Positions 7,964 to 17,100 of a stretch of 64,000 bases of DNA are shown in pieces. Location of the stretch: the IMG/VR virus record IMGVR_UViG_3300002144_000089, positions 1-64,000 of that record; one strand, 5' to 3'. Made by a program: the position numbers and the translations under genes. Below the pieces are notes generated by a model. The model was given only the letters and a program-made list of their open reading frames with translations. It searched no databases and was not told the origin of the DNA. Source of the stretch: a virus. Numbering within the stretch: position 1 is the stretch's first letter; each line of letters starts with the position of its first letter.

Positions 7964-8413
7964 TTAGGTGTTGGATTGTTTTGCCTTGATGGAGTGTTCT
8001 AGCAATGCCTGTTTGAGTTTGTCTGAGCCGCCTACTCTAACATTAATGATTCCATTGTAGTAATCATCTGTTTCAAGTACTCTGCGATCAAACTGTTCTC
8101 GTGCCTCTATGTAGGACATTTCGCCCCTACCTTTACATAGGTATAATATTTCTCTTGTAAACTTATCTGAGCCTAGTGCAGCAACGTCTGCGTTTAATCT
8201 ATCACTGGAGCCGTAATATTCTCTCCAGTCACTTTCCTTAAACCCACGTCTTTTATTTTTCTTGCCTTTGAGTGGTGGCTTAGTAGTTTTAAATTTTGCT
8301 AGTTTCTTGCCTATGTATTTTTGGCCTGTAGTGGTATTAGTAATAAGATAAACAAAGCCTTCATACTCGTCTGGTATTATGTCGATTGTTTGTCCTTGGT
8401 AAGTCCACTGCAT
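7964..8413 (-). CDS. GIY-YIG-type endonuclease
   Basis: The 149-residue product carries a GIY-YIG-like core: GFVYLITNTTTGQKYIGKK (FVY at 20-22, YIG at 33-35), a basic loop, SDWREYYGSS with W63, R64 and Y66, a region FTREILYLCKGRGEMSYIEA with candidate metal-binding glutamates, and YYNGIINVRVG at the end. GIY-YIG enzymes cut DNA and occur in phages as homing or repair nucleases. No C-terminal DNA-binding domain of the homing type is visible; the length fits a stand-alone catalytic domain. It is the last gene of the gp47-gp46 operon, 27 bases after the preceding small gene, which suggests a recombination or host-DNA degradation role. Specificity is unknown. Confidence 0.65.
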   Translation of the reverse strand: MQWTYQGQTIDIIPDEYEGFVYLITNTTTGQKYIGKKLAKFKTTKPPLKGKKNKRRGFKESDWREYYGSSDRLNADVAALGSDKFTREILYLCKGRGEMSYIEAREQFDRRVLETDDYYNGIINVRVGGSDKLKQALLEHSIKAKQSNT

Positions 8414-8439
8414 GAGTATACTTACCGGTGCCTAAATTG

Positions 8440-8643
8440 TTATTTGTCTTTTCTGGTTATTCTAGTTGTTACATGTTTTTTGTGTATTTCGTCTGAACGT
8501 TCTTTAGCTAATGCACGAATATCTCGTAGACATTTGCGTACTATACGATGTGTACGTACACTGTTTTGTCTTTCAAACTTTTCATTTGCTTTAAAATAAT
8601 CAAGATATGCTTTAACAAGCAAATCGTGTGCATCGTCTTCCAT
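8440..8643 (-). CDS. Small histone-H1-like (Hc1-type) protein
   Basis: The 67-residue product (MEDDAHDLLVKAYLDYFKAN, then FERQNSVRTHRIVRKCLRDI, ending in a Lys/Arg-rich tail) follows the pattern of short bacterial H1/Hc1-like proteins: an acidic helix with Y..Y.KA..KF, an S..R.RK.L.DI..LAK..R.EI core and a basic end. Those proteins are thought to bind nucleic acid. The similarity is from motif memory and could be superficial. Its ATG at 8643 overlaps the gp46 stop by one base, so it is translationally coupled to the recombination exonuclease; a DNA-binding helper role would fit. Confidence 0.5.
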   Translation of the reverse strand: MEDDAHDLLVKAYLDYFKANEKFERQNSVRTHRIVRKCLRDIRALAKERSDEIHKKHVTTRITRKDK

Positions 8644-10412
8644 TATTCTACTACCTCTAAGTCATTTGCGTAACTTGTAAAACCGTTTTCTTTTACAACA
8701 CGTAGTACATGATTGACTCTTCCAATCAACTCATCTTTGTGTGAGATAAGATAGATATTTTTATTACGTTCACGAGCCATCTTTTTAAGGATACCTAAGC
8801 TATTCTCAACACCAGCTGTGTCCATGCCGCTGTCGATCAGCTCGTCAATAAACAACAAGTTAATATTTTGATATAAACTTTCCCACACGTCACGGAATGC
8901 AAAGCTCAATCCTAAGATAAGTCTATTACGCTCGCCTCGACTCAAGTTATCAAAGTCTAAGTCTTGACCAAGCTGAGTAATTTCAACGTTCAAATCGTTT
9001 TGGAACACAACTTGATGTGGCAAACCAATCTTATCAAGATAATATGTAAGTCTGTTGTTAAGGTATGCTAGGTTTTGATCAATAATCTTTTTACGAATGA
9101 AACTATCTTTGTTTGTAAGCAGCTTTAGTAAGAACTCTTGATGCTCTTTATAACTTGTAAGTTCGTTTACAACTCCCCAATCAACTTTTTGGATAGCAGT
9201 TTCGTTCAATTCGTTAATTTGTACAGCATATGGATCGTCGTCTTGTTGTTTGTTAACAAGAGTCTGCTTCAAATTGTCTACATTGCTTCTATGTTCGTAT
9301 GCTTCTTTAGCATTTTCATAGAACGTAGTTGGTTTGCCGTTGATGTCACCGATTTCCTTCAGTGCAGCCATTACATTGACTACTTTGCCTGCAATTTCTG
9401 TTTGATAAGCTATTGCATCAGCAAGTTCTTTGTCTTTACGCTCTGCAATTTCTTCTTTTTTATCTGCATGAAGTGCTTGCCCACATGTATAACATGTTGC
9501 ATCTTCTAGTTCTGTAATATCTTTAGTGACTTTTTCAACAGTCCTATCAGCACGTTGTAGAGCCGGCTCAAGTGTACCTAGTTCTTTCCTAAGAGCTAAG
9601 ATAGCATTGTTGTGTTCGGTCCAGTTTGCTAACTTTTCGTGCGACTTTAGTTCAGCTTCAATGTCTAGCTTCTCTAATTCTTCAATAGCTGCTGCAAGTT
9701 TGTCTTGATCTTGTTTGTGTTTAGCCTGCCAAGCACGTTGAGTGCGCTTTAGTCCTTCAATACTTGCTTCAATCTTCTCATTAGCAGTTTGAATAGCATT
9801 AATCTTTAGAGTTTCTTCAGTGATTGCATCTTTAGTCTGGCGTGTCTGTTCTTTAAGTGCGTCTGCCTTCTCTGAAAGGATAGTAATACCCAACAACTGC
9901 TCAATAATAGCACGTTGGTCGTTAACTCTCATGCTCAAGAACGGTTCTGTGTAGGTATTCAGTGCAACAATGTGTTTAAACATGTCATGACTCATACCCA
10001 ACAGTGTATTTACATCGTCCTGTGTCTGTCTACTGTCGCCTTGCGACTCATCTACTAGTGTTTCTTGGTCATTAATGTAGAATTTAAAGATATTAGGACT
10101 GCGACCGCGTTCAATACGATAGTTATTATTATCTTTTTCAAATTGTAGCGTAACTAACATGCCTTTGCTGTTAGTTTTGTTAATTAGGTTGTTTCTTTTG
10201 ATGTTTGTAAGTGCTTGCCCGTACAATGCATAGCTAAGTGCGTTAATGATAGTAGTTTTACCTGTACCATTGCGACTTCCGCTATCATCTCCGCCTTGAT
10301 CTAAGTTTTCACCTAGCACAAGTGTCAATTGCTCGTGATCAAAGTCTACAGCTTGGGTTTGATTTCCCACACTCATGAAGTTTTTTACGGTTAAATCCTT
10401 AATACGGATCAT
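8643..10412 (-). CDS. 46: Recombination nuclease ATPase subunit gp46 (SbcC/Rad50 family)
   Basis: The 589-residue protein (560 in T4) has the complete Rad50-type layout: Walker A GSRNGTGKTT at residues 45-54, Q-loop region FKHIVALNTYTEPFLSM, a coiled coil at about 175-440 broken by a zinc hook CYTC (C307, C310), the ABC signature LSRGER at 490-495, and Walker B LLFIDE at 519-524. gp46 and gp47 form the nuclease complex that resects ends for recombination-dependent replication and helps degrade host DNA. It follows the SDR-like gene directly and precedes the H1-like gene. All motifs look intact, so it should be active. Confidence 0.95.
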   Translation of the reverse strand: MIRIKDLTVKNFMSVGNQTQAVDFDHEQLTLVLGENLDQGGDDSGSRNGTGKTTIINALSYALYGQALTNIKRNNLINKTNSKGMLVTLQFEKDNNNYRIERGRSPNIFKFYINDQETLVDESQGDSRQTQDDVNTLLGMSHDMFKHIVALNTYTEPFLSMRVNDQRAIIEQLLGITILSEKADALKEQTRQTKDAITEETLKINAIQTANEKIEASIEGLKRTQRAWQAKHKQDQDKLAAAIEELEKLDIEAELKSHEKLANWTEHNNAILALRKELGTLEPALQRADRTVEKVTKDITELEDATCYTCGQALHADKKEEIAERKDKELADAIAYQTEIAGKVVNVMAALKEIGDINGKPTTFYENAKEAYEHRSNVDNLKQTLVNKQQDDDPYAVQINELNETAIQKVDWGVVNELTSYKEHQEFLLKLLTNKDSFIRKKIIDQNLAYLNNRLTYYLDKIGLPHQVVFQNDLNVEITQLGQDLDFDNLSRGERNRLILGLSFAFRDVWESLYQNINLLFIDELIDSGMDTAGVENSLGILKKMARERNKNIYLISHKDELIGRVNHVLRVVKENGFTSYANDLEVVE

Positions 10413-10967
10413 TTAAAATTCCTTGTAATTAATTTGCAACGGATCGATGCTTATTTCGTTTATACTAATATTTTTAGGCTGATCAATTATCCATTTGACA
10501 TAAAGAGCAGCATCACTAATTTTTAAACATCTTCTATCCGGATGTTTTTCTTGATTATTAGAAAGTGTTCCAAAACTAATGTATGTTATTTTTGGATTAC
10601 TGCTCCAAACCCCGCCTAATGCTAGTGTGTTGCTGTAATCGCGCAATGCTTTTTTTTCAGCATTATATAACCATGCCTTTCCGTTTTTAACTCTATCAGT
10701 AGTACTGCCTATAGTAATAATATGAGGGCGTCTTTTGTATTCAACGCATTTTTTATAGACTTTATCGAGTAAAACTGTTTGATTAAATTTCCAAAGAGCG
10801 CTATTGATAATAATAACAGGTTGTACAAGACACTCTTCGGCAAATCTATCTTGATCTTCGCTATTTGTTAAATCGTATCCAGTAGATCGGCTACAAAATT
10901 TAGCATCAGGGTATAGATTATACAACTCTTTTGCTAGATTAGTAGTTTTATTACCGGTTATAATCAT
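10413..10967 (-). CDS. SDR-like Rossmann protein between gp47 and gp46
   Basis: The 184-residue product resembles a shortened short-chain dehydrogenase/reductase. It opens MIITGNKTTNLAKELYNLYP in the place of the TGxxxGIG nucleotide loop, has a GYDLTN stretch, an INSALW stretch where SDRs carry NNAG, a strand ending ITIGSTTD with S88 in the catalytic serine position, and Y101-N-A-E-K105 matching YxxxK, followed by ALRDYSNTLAL as in SDR helix F. SDRs use NAD(P)H to act on alcohol or keto groups; at 184 residues this is shorter than the usual 250, and its glycine motif is degenerate, so activity is uncertain. It lies one base after gp47 and abuts gp46, so it is co-expressed with the recombination nuclease for reasons not obvious from sequence. 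Confidence 0.6.
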   Translation of the reverse strand: MIITGNKTTNLAKELYNLYPDAKFCSRSTGYDLTNSEDQDRFAEECLVQPVIIINSALWKFNQTVLLDKVYKKCVEYKRRPHIITIGSTTDRVKNGKAWLYNAEKKALRDYSNTLALGGVWSSNPKITYISFGTLSNNQEKHPDRRCLKISDAALYVKWIIDQPKNISINEISIDPLQINYKEF

Positions 10968-10968
10968 A

Positions 10969-11985
10969 TTAGTGCTCTAATCCGTTATAAATCTGTAGTA
11001 ACAGGCTTTTATCAAAGTTTGTAGTGTCTAATTCTGCAATTTCGTTACTTACAATCTGATCTACACTTTCGAACTGTGCAATATCAAGCTCTGTACTCAT
11101 TTCCTCTAGTTGTTTTTGTGGAATGAGTGTAATTTCACGACAGTTATACTGATTAATAAATGTTTCTTTAATAAAACTTGCTTCTTCATAGCTGATTGGT
11201 AGGTCAAGTGTTACACGAAGGTACATTTTACTCTTAATAAATGTGTCTGCGTTATCAATCAAGTGGCTAAGCGTTACAGTACGATACTTAGGGCAGTTTG
11301 GCCAGTTAATAAACTCTGGTTCTGCGTTATTTTCCTTATCAAGTATCATCATACCACGATCATCATCGCCTACGTCAGCATAATTGTGCGGAAATGCATT
11401 ACCAATGTAATGAATAGCACCTTGTTTTTGCCTTTTGTGGAAGTGTCCACTAAAAACATAGTCTTGATGCTTAAAATGCTCAGGTTTTAAGTCGCCGTGA
11501 TCAGGCATACGGACTAAAGCGTTCATATAGAAGCTAGGAAGTTCAAAGTGTCCAAACAAATACTTTGTTTTGATACTACCCATCTTCTTCCATTCGTCTC
11601 CGACAAGCCACGGTACAAGTGCAACGTCATCTTCAATAAGAATTTCGTCAACAAACGTAATACCTGGGATGTGCTTTGCAAATGCAGTGCTATTAACAGT
11701 GCGTTTGTCTTTATAATATAAATCATGGTTACCATCAAAGAAGTAAAACTTCTCAAATGCAGCACCTAGCTTCTCCATGCATCTAATTGTTGCATCCATA
11801 GTGGTAAGATTAAGCGAATTTCTGTTATGATGCCAGTCTCCGCAGAAGATGCCGGTCTCGCAACCGTTGGCTTTTGCAGTTTCAATAAACCAGTCAATAA
11901 ATTCTTCGCAATCATCGTTATGAACACGACTATTGCCCTTCAAACCAAAATGGATGTCTGTAAACACCGCAGCTTTTTTAAACAA
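10969..11985 (-). CDS. 47: Recombination nuclease catalytic subunit gp47 (SbcD/Mre11 family)
   Basis: The 338-residue protein (339 in T4) has all five metallophosphoesterase motifs: D10-I-H12 (FTDIHFG), G-D50 (FCGDWHH), G-N86-H87-D88 (FFDGNHDLY), G-H146 (LFGHFELP) and G-H181-F-H183 (FSGHFHKR). It is the nuclease partner of gp46. The gene is first in its operon, behind a TTGACA-17-TATACT promoter at 12013-12041, as expected for an early function. The ATG at 11985 has GGAGAA just upstream. Confidence 0.95.
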   Translation of the reverse strand: MFKKAAVFTDIHFGLKGNSRVHNDDCEEFIDWFIETAKANGCETGIFCGDWHHNRNSLNLTTMDATIRCMEKLGAAFEKFYFFDGNHDLYYKDKRTVNSTAFAKHIPGITFVDEILIEDDVALVPWLVGDEWKKMGSIKTKYLFGHFELPSFYMNALVRMPDHGDLKPEHFKHQDYVFSGHFHKRQKQGAIHYIGNAFPHNYADVGDDDRGMMILDKENNAEPEFINWPNCPKYRTVTLSHLIDNADTFIKSKMYLRVTLDLPISYEEASFIKETFINQYNCREITLIPQKQLEEMSTELDIAQFESVDQIVSNEIAELDTTNFDKSLLLQIYNGLEH

Positions 11986-12012
11986 GATTAGTTCTCCATA
12001 TGTACTTGTTAA

Positions 12013-12041
12013 AGTATATAGTAAATGTTAACACTTGTCAA
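12013..12041 (-). promoter_or_regulatory. Host sigma70-type promoter for the gp47-gp46 operon
   Basis: On the minus strand: TTGACA, 17 bases, TATACT. The -10 element ends 28 bases before the gp47 ATG. Perfect -35, one mismatch in -10, ideal spacing. It sits in the spacer directly after the gp55 stop. Confidence 0.85.
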
Positions 12042-12045
12042 CCAC

Positions 12046-12891
12046 TTATTTGGTATCTGTGTATTGTGTCGGCGGCGCCTCTTCATTACGCTTAACAGCA
12101 GCTTCCCATTCACCTGCATTTTGTCTTGTATAGCTGGGATCCAAGTCGTTCATCTCAAGAATGTCATCTCGAATATTTTGATTACGTTTTTCTATGTTGA
12201 TAACACGGACAAAACTATTAGTAACTGCTGCTGTATAATAAGCAAACGGATTATCTGACTTAGATTCGTCAAACTGCAAACCAATCTGTGCAAGTTGTAG
12301 TATTGCTTGACCTTTCATTTCGTCGTTATATGTATAACCACGTACATTGCCACGGGTTGCATAACGGTCAACAAGTTTTAACCACATCATAGCAAGTTTA
12401 TTAGTAGCTTTGCCGTGATCTAAGCTAAAATTCCCGTTGTCCATTCCACCTTGCCAGTGACTTTTACCAACTAACACAATTTCACCTTCGTCAGTGTATT
12501 TGTAATGTTGAAACGGCGGAAACGGAAGCTTAACTTTTGTATCAGCAACGGTTTTCGGGTTCTTTTTACGCCCGGGTTCTTCGGGGATGTGTTCAAACGT
12601 CATTACACGAAAAATTAATTCTTCTTTTGTAATTTCTGTGTGTAACGTTTCGCATTCTGCTTGTTTAACTTTTTCGCCAAGCGCCTTTCGACGCTCGTAT
12701 TCTGCAGAACTAAGTTTTTTTGCTTTATTTCGTTTTGCTTCAGCAATAGTAAGACGGTTAATTTTATCTACACTTGGTAGGATAATGTCATAGTCTGCAT
12801 ATGCAGGGTCTATATAGCTATTAAACGTATTTTTTGATCTATGTATTTCTTTAAGTATATCTTTATTGTTAAGGTAATTCTTAGGTCGCAT
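12046..12891 (-). CDS. 55: Late-transcription sigma factor gp55
   Basis: The 281-residue product is longer than T4 gp55 (185 residues) because of an N-terminal extension. The diagnostic region is RYATRGNVRGYTYNDEMKGQ, then ILQLAQIGLQFDESKSDNPF and AYYTAAVTNSFVRVINIEKR, which is the sigma region-2-like core seen in gp55 of T4-like phages. gp55 directs host RNA polymerase to TATAAATA-type late promoters with gp33 and the gp45 clamp. An N-terminal part reads YIDPAYADYDIILPSVDKIN. It is the first gene after a perfect sigma70 promoter and is followed by gp47 with its own promoter. Motifs matching its expected target occur eight times in the window. Confidence 0.88.
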   Translation of the reverse strand: MRPKNYLNNKDILKEIHRSKNTFNSYIDPAYADYDIILPSVDKINRLTIAEAKRNKAKKLSSAEYERRKALGEKVKQAECETLHTEITKEELIFRVMTFEHIPEEPGRKKNPKTVADTKVKLPFPPFQHYKYTDEGEIVLVGKSHWQGGMDNGNFSLDHGKATNKLAMMWLKLVDRYATRGNVRGYTYNDEMKGQAILQLAQIGLQFDESKSDNPFAYYTAAVTNSFVRVINIEKRNQNIRDDILEMNDLDPSYTRQNAGEWEAAVKRNEEAPPTQYTDTK

Positions 12892-12914
12892 GAGGTTCTC
12901 CTGTAGTTATATAC

Positions 12915-12943
12915 ATTATAATACACATACATAATTTTGTCAA
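12915..12943 (-). promoter_or_regulatory. Consensus sigma70 promoter for gp55
   Basis: On the minus strand: TTGACA, 17 bases, TATAAT, an exact consensus promoter. The -10 lies 23 bases before the gp55 ATG at 12891, which has GGAGAACCTC upstream. Confidence 0.9.
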
Positions 12944-12950
12944 CTAAATA
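12943..12950 (+). promoter_or_regulatory. Weak late-promoter-like motif (ACTAAATA)
   Basis: One base differs from NATAAATA. It ends 23 bases before the ATG at 12974, the same distance as the better motifs, and abuts the -35 box of the divergent gp55 promoter. Confidence 0.4.
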
Positions 12951-12973
12951 GTAGTAGTGGAGACAAAATAATT

Positions 12974-13825
12974 ATGGCCTTTAAAATCAATTTTAATGCA
13001 AGCAACTTTGTTAGTAGTATTGTATCTGATGCAAAGAGCGCTGTTAAAGGCGCAATTGGCAGTACTATTAATCAAAAACTAGGTAGTCTTGGACCGTTAG
13101 GAAAACTTGCTGCAAATTTTATTAATCAAACAGGTGGTTTTGGATCTTCAATTAATAACAGAACAATATCAAGAGCAGTAATTTCGTCTAACAACGCTGT
13201 TTCTGATGCAAGTGACTGGAGAGTTAGTATCAGTGTACCTGACGTTATCTTAGACAACGGTGACATATTAGCACCATTGAGAGAAGCTAGCGGGTCAAGT
13301 GCATTTAATACTGGAAATAGAATGATATTTCCATTTAACCCTACAGTGTTATTAAGTCACAGTGCAAGTTATTCTACGGTACATCCTACGCATACAAATT
13401 ATCAATATAATGCATATGAAAACAGTCAAGTAGACGCAATTACAGTCACAGGCGAATTTTATCAAGAAAATGAAAATGATGCAAAGTACTGGATTGCATG
13501 TTTGCACTTTTTAAGAAGTGCAACTAAAATGTTTTATGGCAACAGTTATCCTTTAGGTAATCCTCCTGTGGTATGTAGACTAAACGGATACGGAAAACAT
13601 GTCATGAATAATATTCCTGTTGTAATAACTAATTTTACAACAGACTTACCGGTAGACGTTGACTATCTCCAATGTACAATTAATGGCCACGTAAACTATG
13701 TTCCTACACAAAGTTCAATTACAGTCACGCTACAACCACAATACGCAAGACGTTCACAATCGGGCTTTAGCTTAAATGAATATGCAAGCGGCGGCCATAT
13801 TAATGGTAAAGAAGGATTTGTATAA
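12974..13825 (+). CDS. Baseplate tail-tube cap protein (gp48/gp54-like)
   Basis: The 283-residue protein has a Gly/Ala/Ser N-terminus and a conserved core, MIFPFNPTVLLSHSASYSTV with HPTHTNYQYNAYENSQVDAI, ITVTGEFYQENENDAKYWIA and LPVDVDYLQCTINGHVNYVP, recognisable from the tube-cap proteins of T4-like marine phages, usually named gp48 (364 residues in T4). gp48 and gp54 sit on the hub and start polymerisation of the tail tube. I cannot decide between the two names from sequence alone. The gene opens the rightward baseplate block and its stop overlaps the gp53 start (TAATG). Confidence 0.7.
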   Translation: MAFKINFNASNFVSSIVSDAKSAVKGAIGSTINQKLGSLGPLGKLAANFINQTGGFGSSINNRTISRAVISSNNAVSDASDWRVSISVPDVILDNGDILAPLREASGSSAFNTGNRMIFPFNPTVLLSHSASYSTVHPTHTNYQYNAYENSQVDAITVTGEFYQENENDAKYWIACLHFLRSATKMFYGNSYPLGNPPVVCRLNGYGKHVMNNIPVVITNFTTDLPVDVDYLQCTINGHVNYVPTQSSITVTLQPQYARRSQSGFSLNEYASGGHINGKEGFV

Positions 13826-14124
13826 TGGCTGATAATAATTTAAGTCCGTATGGAAGAACAGCAATTACTGCAAGTGGGTATTTAGATATTTTAAAACCGC
13901 GACCAGTTCCTATAAACAGAGATGATATATTATTTGAAATAACTTCTGAATATACATATCGCCCCGATTTGCTTGCACATATCACTTACGGAAAACGAGA
14001 GCTATGGTGGGTATTTGCACAGCGTAATTTAGACATTCTTAAAGATCCTGTATTTGATTTTGTTGCAGGTACTAAAATTTATCTACCTGATCCGTCAGCT
14101 TTAAAAAATACCTTAGGAGTATAA
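13825..14124 (+). CDS. 53: Baseplate wedge protein gp53 (LysM-like)
   Basis: A 99-residue product with the compact gp53 core: YTYRPDLLAHITYGKRELWW, VFAQRNLDILKDPVFDFVAG and TKIYLPDPSAL. T4 gp53 is 196 residues and joins neighbouring wedges; short marine forms keep only this LysM-like part. The start overlaps the preceding stop by one base, and the next gene follows after one base, so the three are translationally linked. Confidence 0.85.
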   Translation: MADNNLSPYGRTAITASGYLDILKPRPVPINRDDILFEITSEYTYRPDLLAHITYGKRELWWVFAQRNLDILKDPVFDFVAGTKIYLPDPSALKNTLGV

Positions 14125-14125
14125 T

Positions 14126-17100
14126 ATGGCATTTAATCTAAGTGCATCTCTTAAAAGTAATTTAACATCAGCAGTGAATACTATAAAGACGTCAGTTAGT
14201 ACTGTCAGTCAAAATATTAGCACGGCGACTGGAGTAAGCACTCAGAAAATAAATTCAGCACTTCTAGGAGGAGCAATAGGCGGACTAGTAAACGGCGGCA
14301 GAGGTGCAGCTCTCGGAGCATTAGCAGGCGGCATTCTTGGCGGCGGCGGAGCAGGCGATTTACTAGGTCAAGTTAAAAATAAACTCGGCGGCCTAATTAG
14401 TGCTGCTGAAGAATTGCAAGGGTTAGCTAACAATCCGTTAAAACTTGTAGAAAGGGGTATGGCCGATCTTGCAGGAATAACTGGCGAAGAATACGGATTA
14501 GTACAATCTCAATATCGTGAACTAAATGAAAGAAGTGCATTTAGTGATTTTGTTGACAGCGGATATAAGTCGCCTTATGAAGGCGACGATACTTCGGCAA
14601 GCAGAATTCCAAACCCGTTAAGAAACCATAATAGTTTTAATTATGTAGTTTCTTTAGGAGTTCTTGATGCAGCAGAATATAACAATCCAGAATCATACAG
14701 AAGTGCTGGCGGATTTAAAAATTACGTAATACAAAGCAGCGGTGGGAATCTAGACAAACGTTATCAAGTATTTGACGAAACTGGTAGCGGCAAATCAGAA
14801 CACGCTGAATATTATATTGATGATCTTGAAATAGAAGCAGTTGTTTCTCCTAACCCTAATACTAGAGTAACAGCAGGAACTGCATTAACATTTAATGTAA
14901 CCGAACCATACAGCATGGGTAATTTTATTCAAGCAATTATTGGAGCAGCAGCTACCGCTGGATACAAAAGTTATACTCAAGCGCCGTTTTGTTTGAAAAT
15001 TGATTTTAAAGGATGGAATTTAGATGGATCTACTGATGCAAACTTTTTAACTCGTCCTATTTTTATTCCGATAAAATTTATCAATATGGACTTTAATGTT
15101 TCTGGCACTGGAAGTACCTATGCAGTTAAAGCAGTTCCGATGAGCGAATCCGGCTTAGCTGACAATATCAATAAACTCAAAACATCAATTAAAGCAACAG
15201 GTTTATTTCTTCATCAAGTACTTGAAACTAATGACGCATCGATAACATCAGCAATTAATGGTCAAATTCAAGGTTTAGAAGAAGCCGGTGCGCTTGCACC
15301 ATATGATAGATATATTATAGCATTTCCGAAAGATAGAGATACGCTTCAATCAGCATTACAAACAGGCAATATTGATGACACTGCATTTACTACTTCGCCC
15401 GAAGAGCGCGAAGAACAGCGTAGAGGAACAGTTGCAGCAAATCCGGAGTTACGCGGAATATATCAATCTCAATCTATTATTATTAAACCTCCGTCGCGAA
15501 CATATTCTATACTCAAGTCGTTTGCTGAAAACACCAGTCTAATGAATGAGATTGGGTTAAGCACTCTTAATGAAGATACTAATGCCCCAGGAAATTCTAG
15601 CGAAGCAGACACTGCCGCAGCGACTAATCCTGAAACCGGACTAGTTGACACTGCTTCAAAAGCTGTACAGCCTGCAGATAAAGCAAGAGATTTTCAATTT
15701 AATCAAAACGAAAACATTACTAGTATTATTGAAAAAATAGTAGTACAGTCTACATTTTGTGCTGAAAATTCAACTATTAAAGCTAAAAATGGATTACACA
15801 AATGGTTTAAAATTCATACACATGTTTTCATAGATGAAAGCCCGGTAACAGAAGCACAAATGGGTCGCCGTCCAAAAGTTTATGTATACAGTATTATGCC
15901 TTATGAAGTGCCTGAAACAGTTACTATGGCAAGTAATGCTAGAGCAAGTAATATTCAGGGATTAAAGCGTGTTTCAGTTAAAGAATACAACTATATCTAC
16001 ACAGGTAAAAACGAAGATGTATTAAACTTTGATATTAACTTTAATAACGCATTTATGCTGACAGCTAATTCAGACTTCGGAATGACATCGGGCTCCCAAA
16101 GTGATCCTGACTCAAGCAAAGTTGCCACCTCACAAACAAACTCAGATTCGGGTGCAACACCTGCAGAACCATCAGATACTACAACTACTGATGATGCTGC
16201 TGGAGGAACACAAATGGATACTGGCCCAACGGGAGCGTCAGGTACTCATAGTAACGATGTACGCCGTCAAATTGCTGAGATGTTTCATGACAGAATTACA
16301 AACATGACAGTAGATATGGTTACAGCTGAAATGGAAATAATGGGAGATCCTTATTATCTTCCGCAAGACAGTGGAAATTATGTATCAAAGCGAGTCGCAG
16401 GCAAACCGGGTATAACAGAAGACGGCACCATGCCGTATTCAACTGGTCCTGTTTTGGTTGATGTTAATTTTAGAACCCCGTTTGATTATCAGGTAGACGG
16501 AGCAACAATGGAAATGCCATTAGCTGTTCCAGGGTTTAGCGGGTTATTCCAAGTATGGGCTGTTACTAACATGTTTTCGGGAGGCAAATTTACACAGCGT
16601 CTTAAAATGATGCGACTTAGAGGACAAGATGATAGAGCAAGTACCGGAAATACTAACTTTATTCAAGTCAATAATAATGCAGCAATGGCTAACACGACCA
16701 CGCAATCAGATGGCACAGTTGGCGCTAGTGGAATGACTAGTACTAATTGTATGCCAGGACCAGTAGCAGACGATATTCGAAATTTAATGCCAGCAGTTGG
16801 TGATGATGTAGCAGCAGCCCTTACTGCACAAGTTAGAGCAATTGAGTCTTCGCTTGCGACTGGCTTTGCAGGAATAGCAGATGTAGTTCCAACAATTGGA
16901 GCAGTACCTGATTTAACTAAAGTTATTCCGCGTATTGCATCAATAGCTGCTGGCGGCCTGATAGGAAATGCACTAGGCGGAAGATTAGGAGCGGTAGCAG
17001 GCGCAGCACTTGGGTCCCAATTAGGATCACCTGGCGGATTAAATAGTTTAACAGGATCTCTTACTAGTGGATTAAGCGGATTAGAAGGCGGGCTTAATTC

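Noticed and set aside
7751-8002. Rightward 83-codon open frame in the large gap
   Set aside because: It overlaps the 3' end of the leftward GIY-YIG gene, has no ribosome site or domain, and covers part of the 22-bp hairpin.
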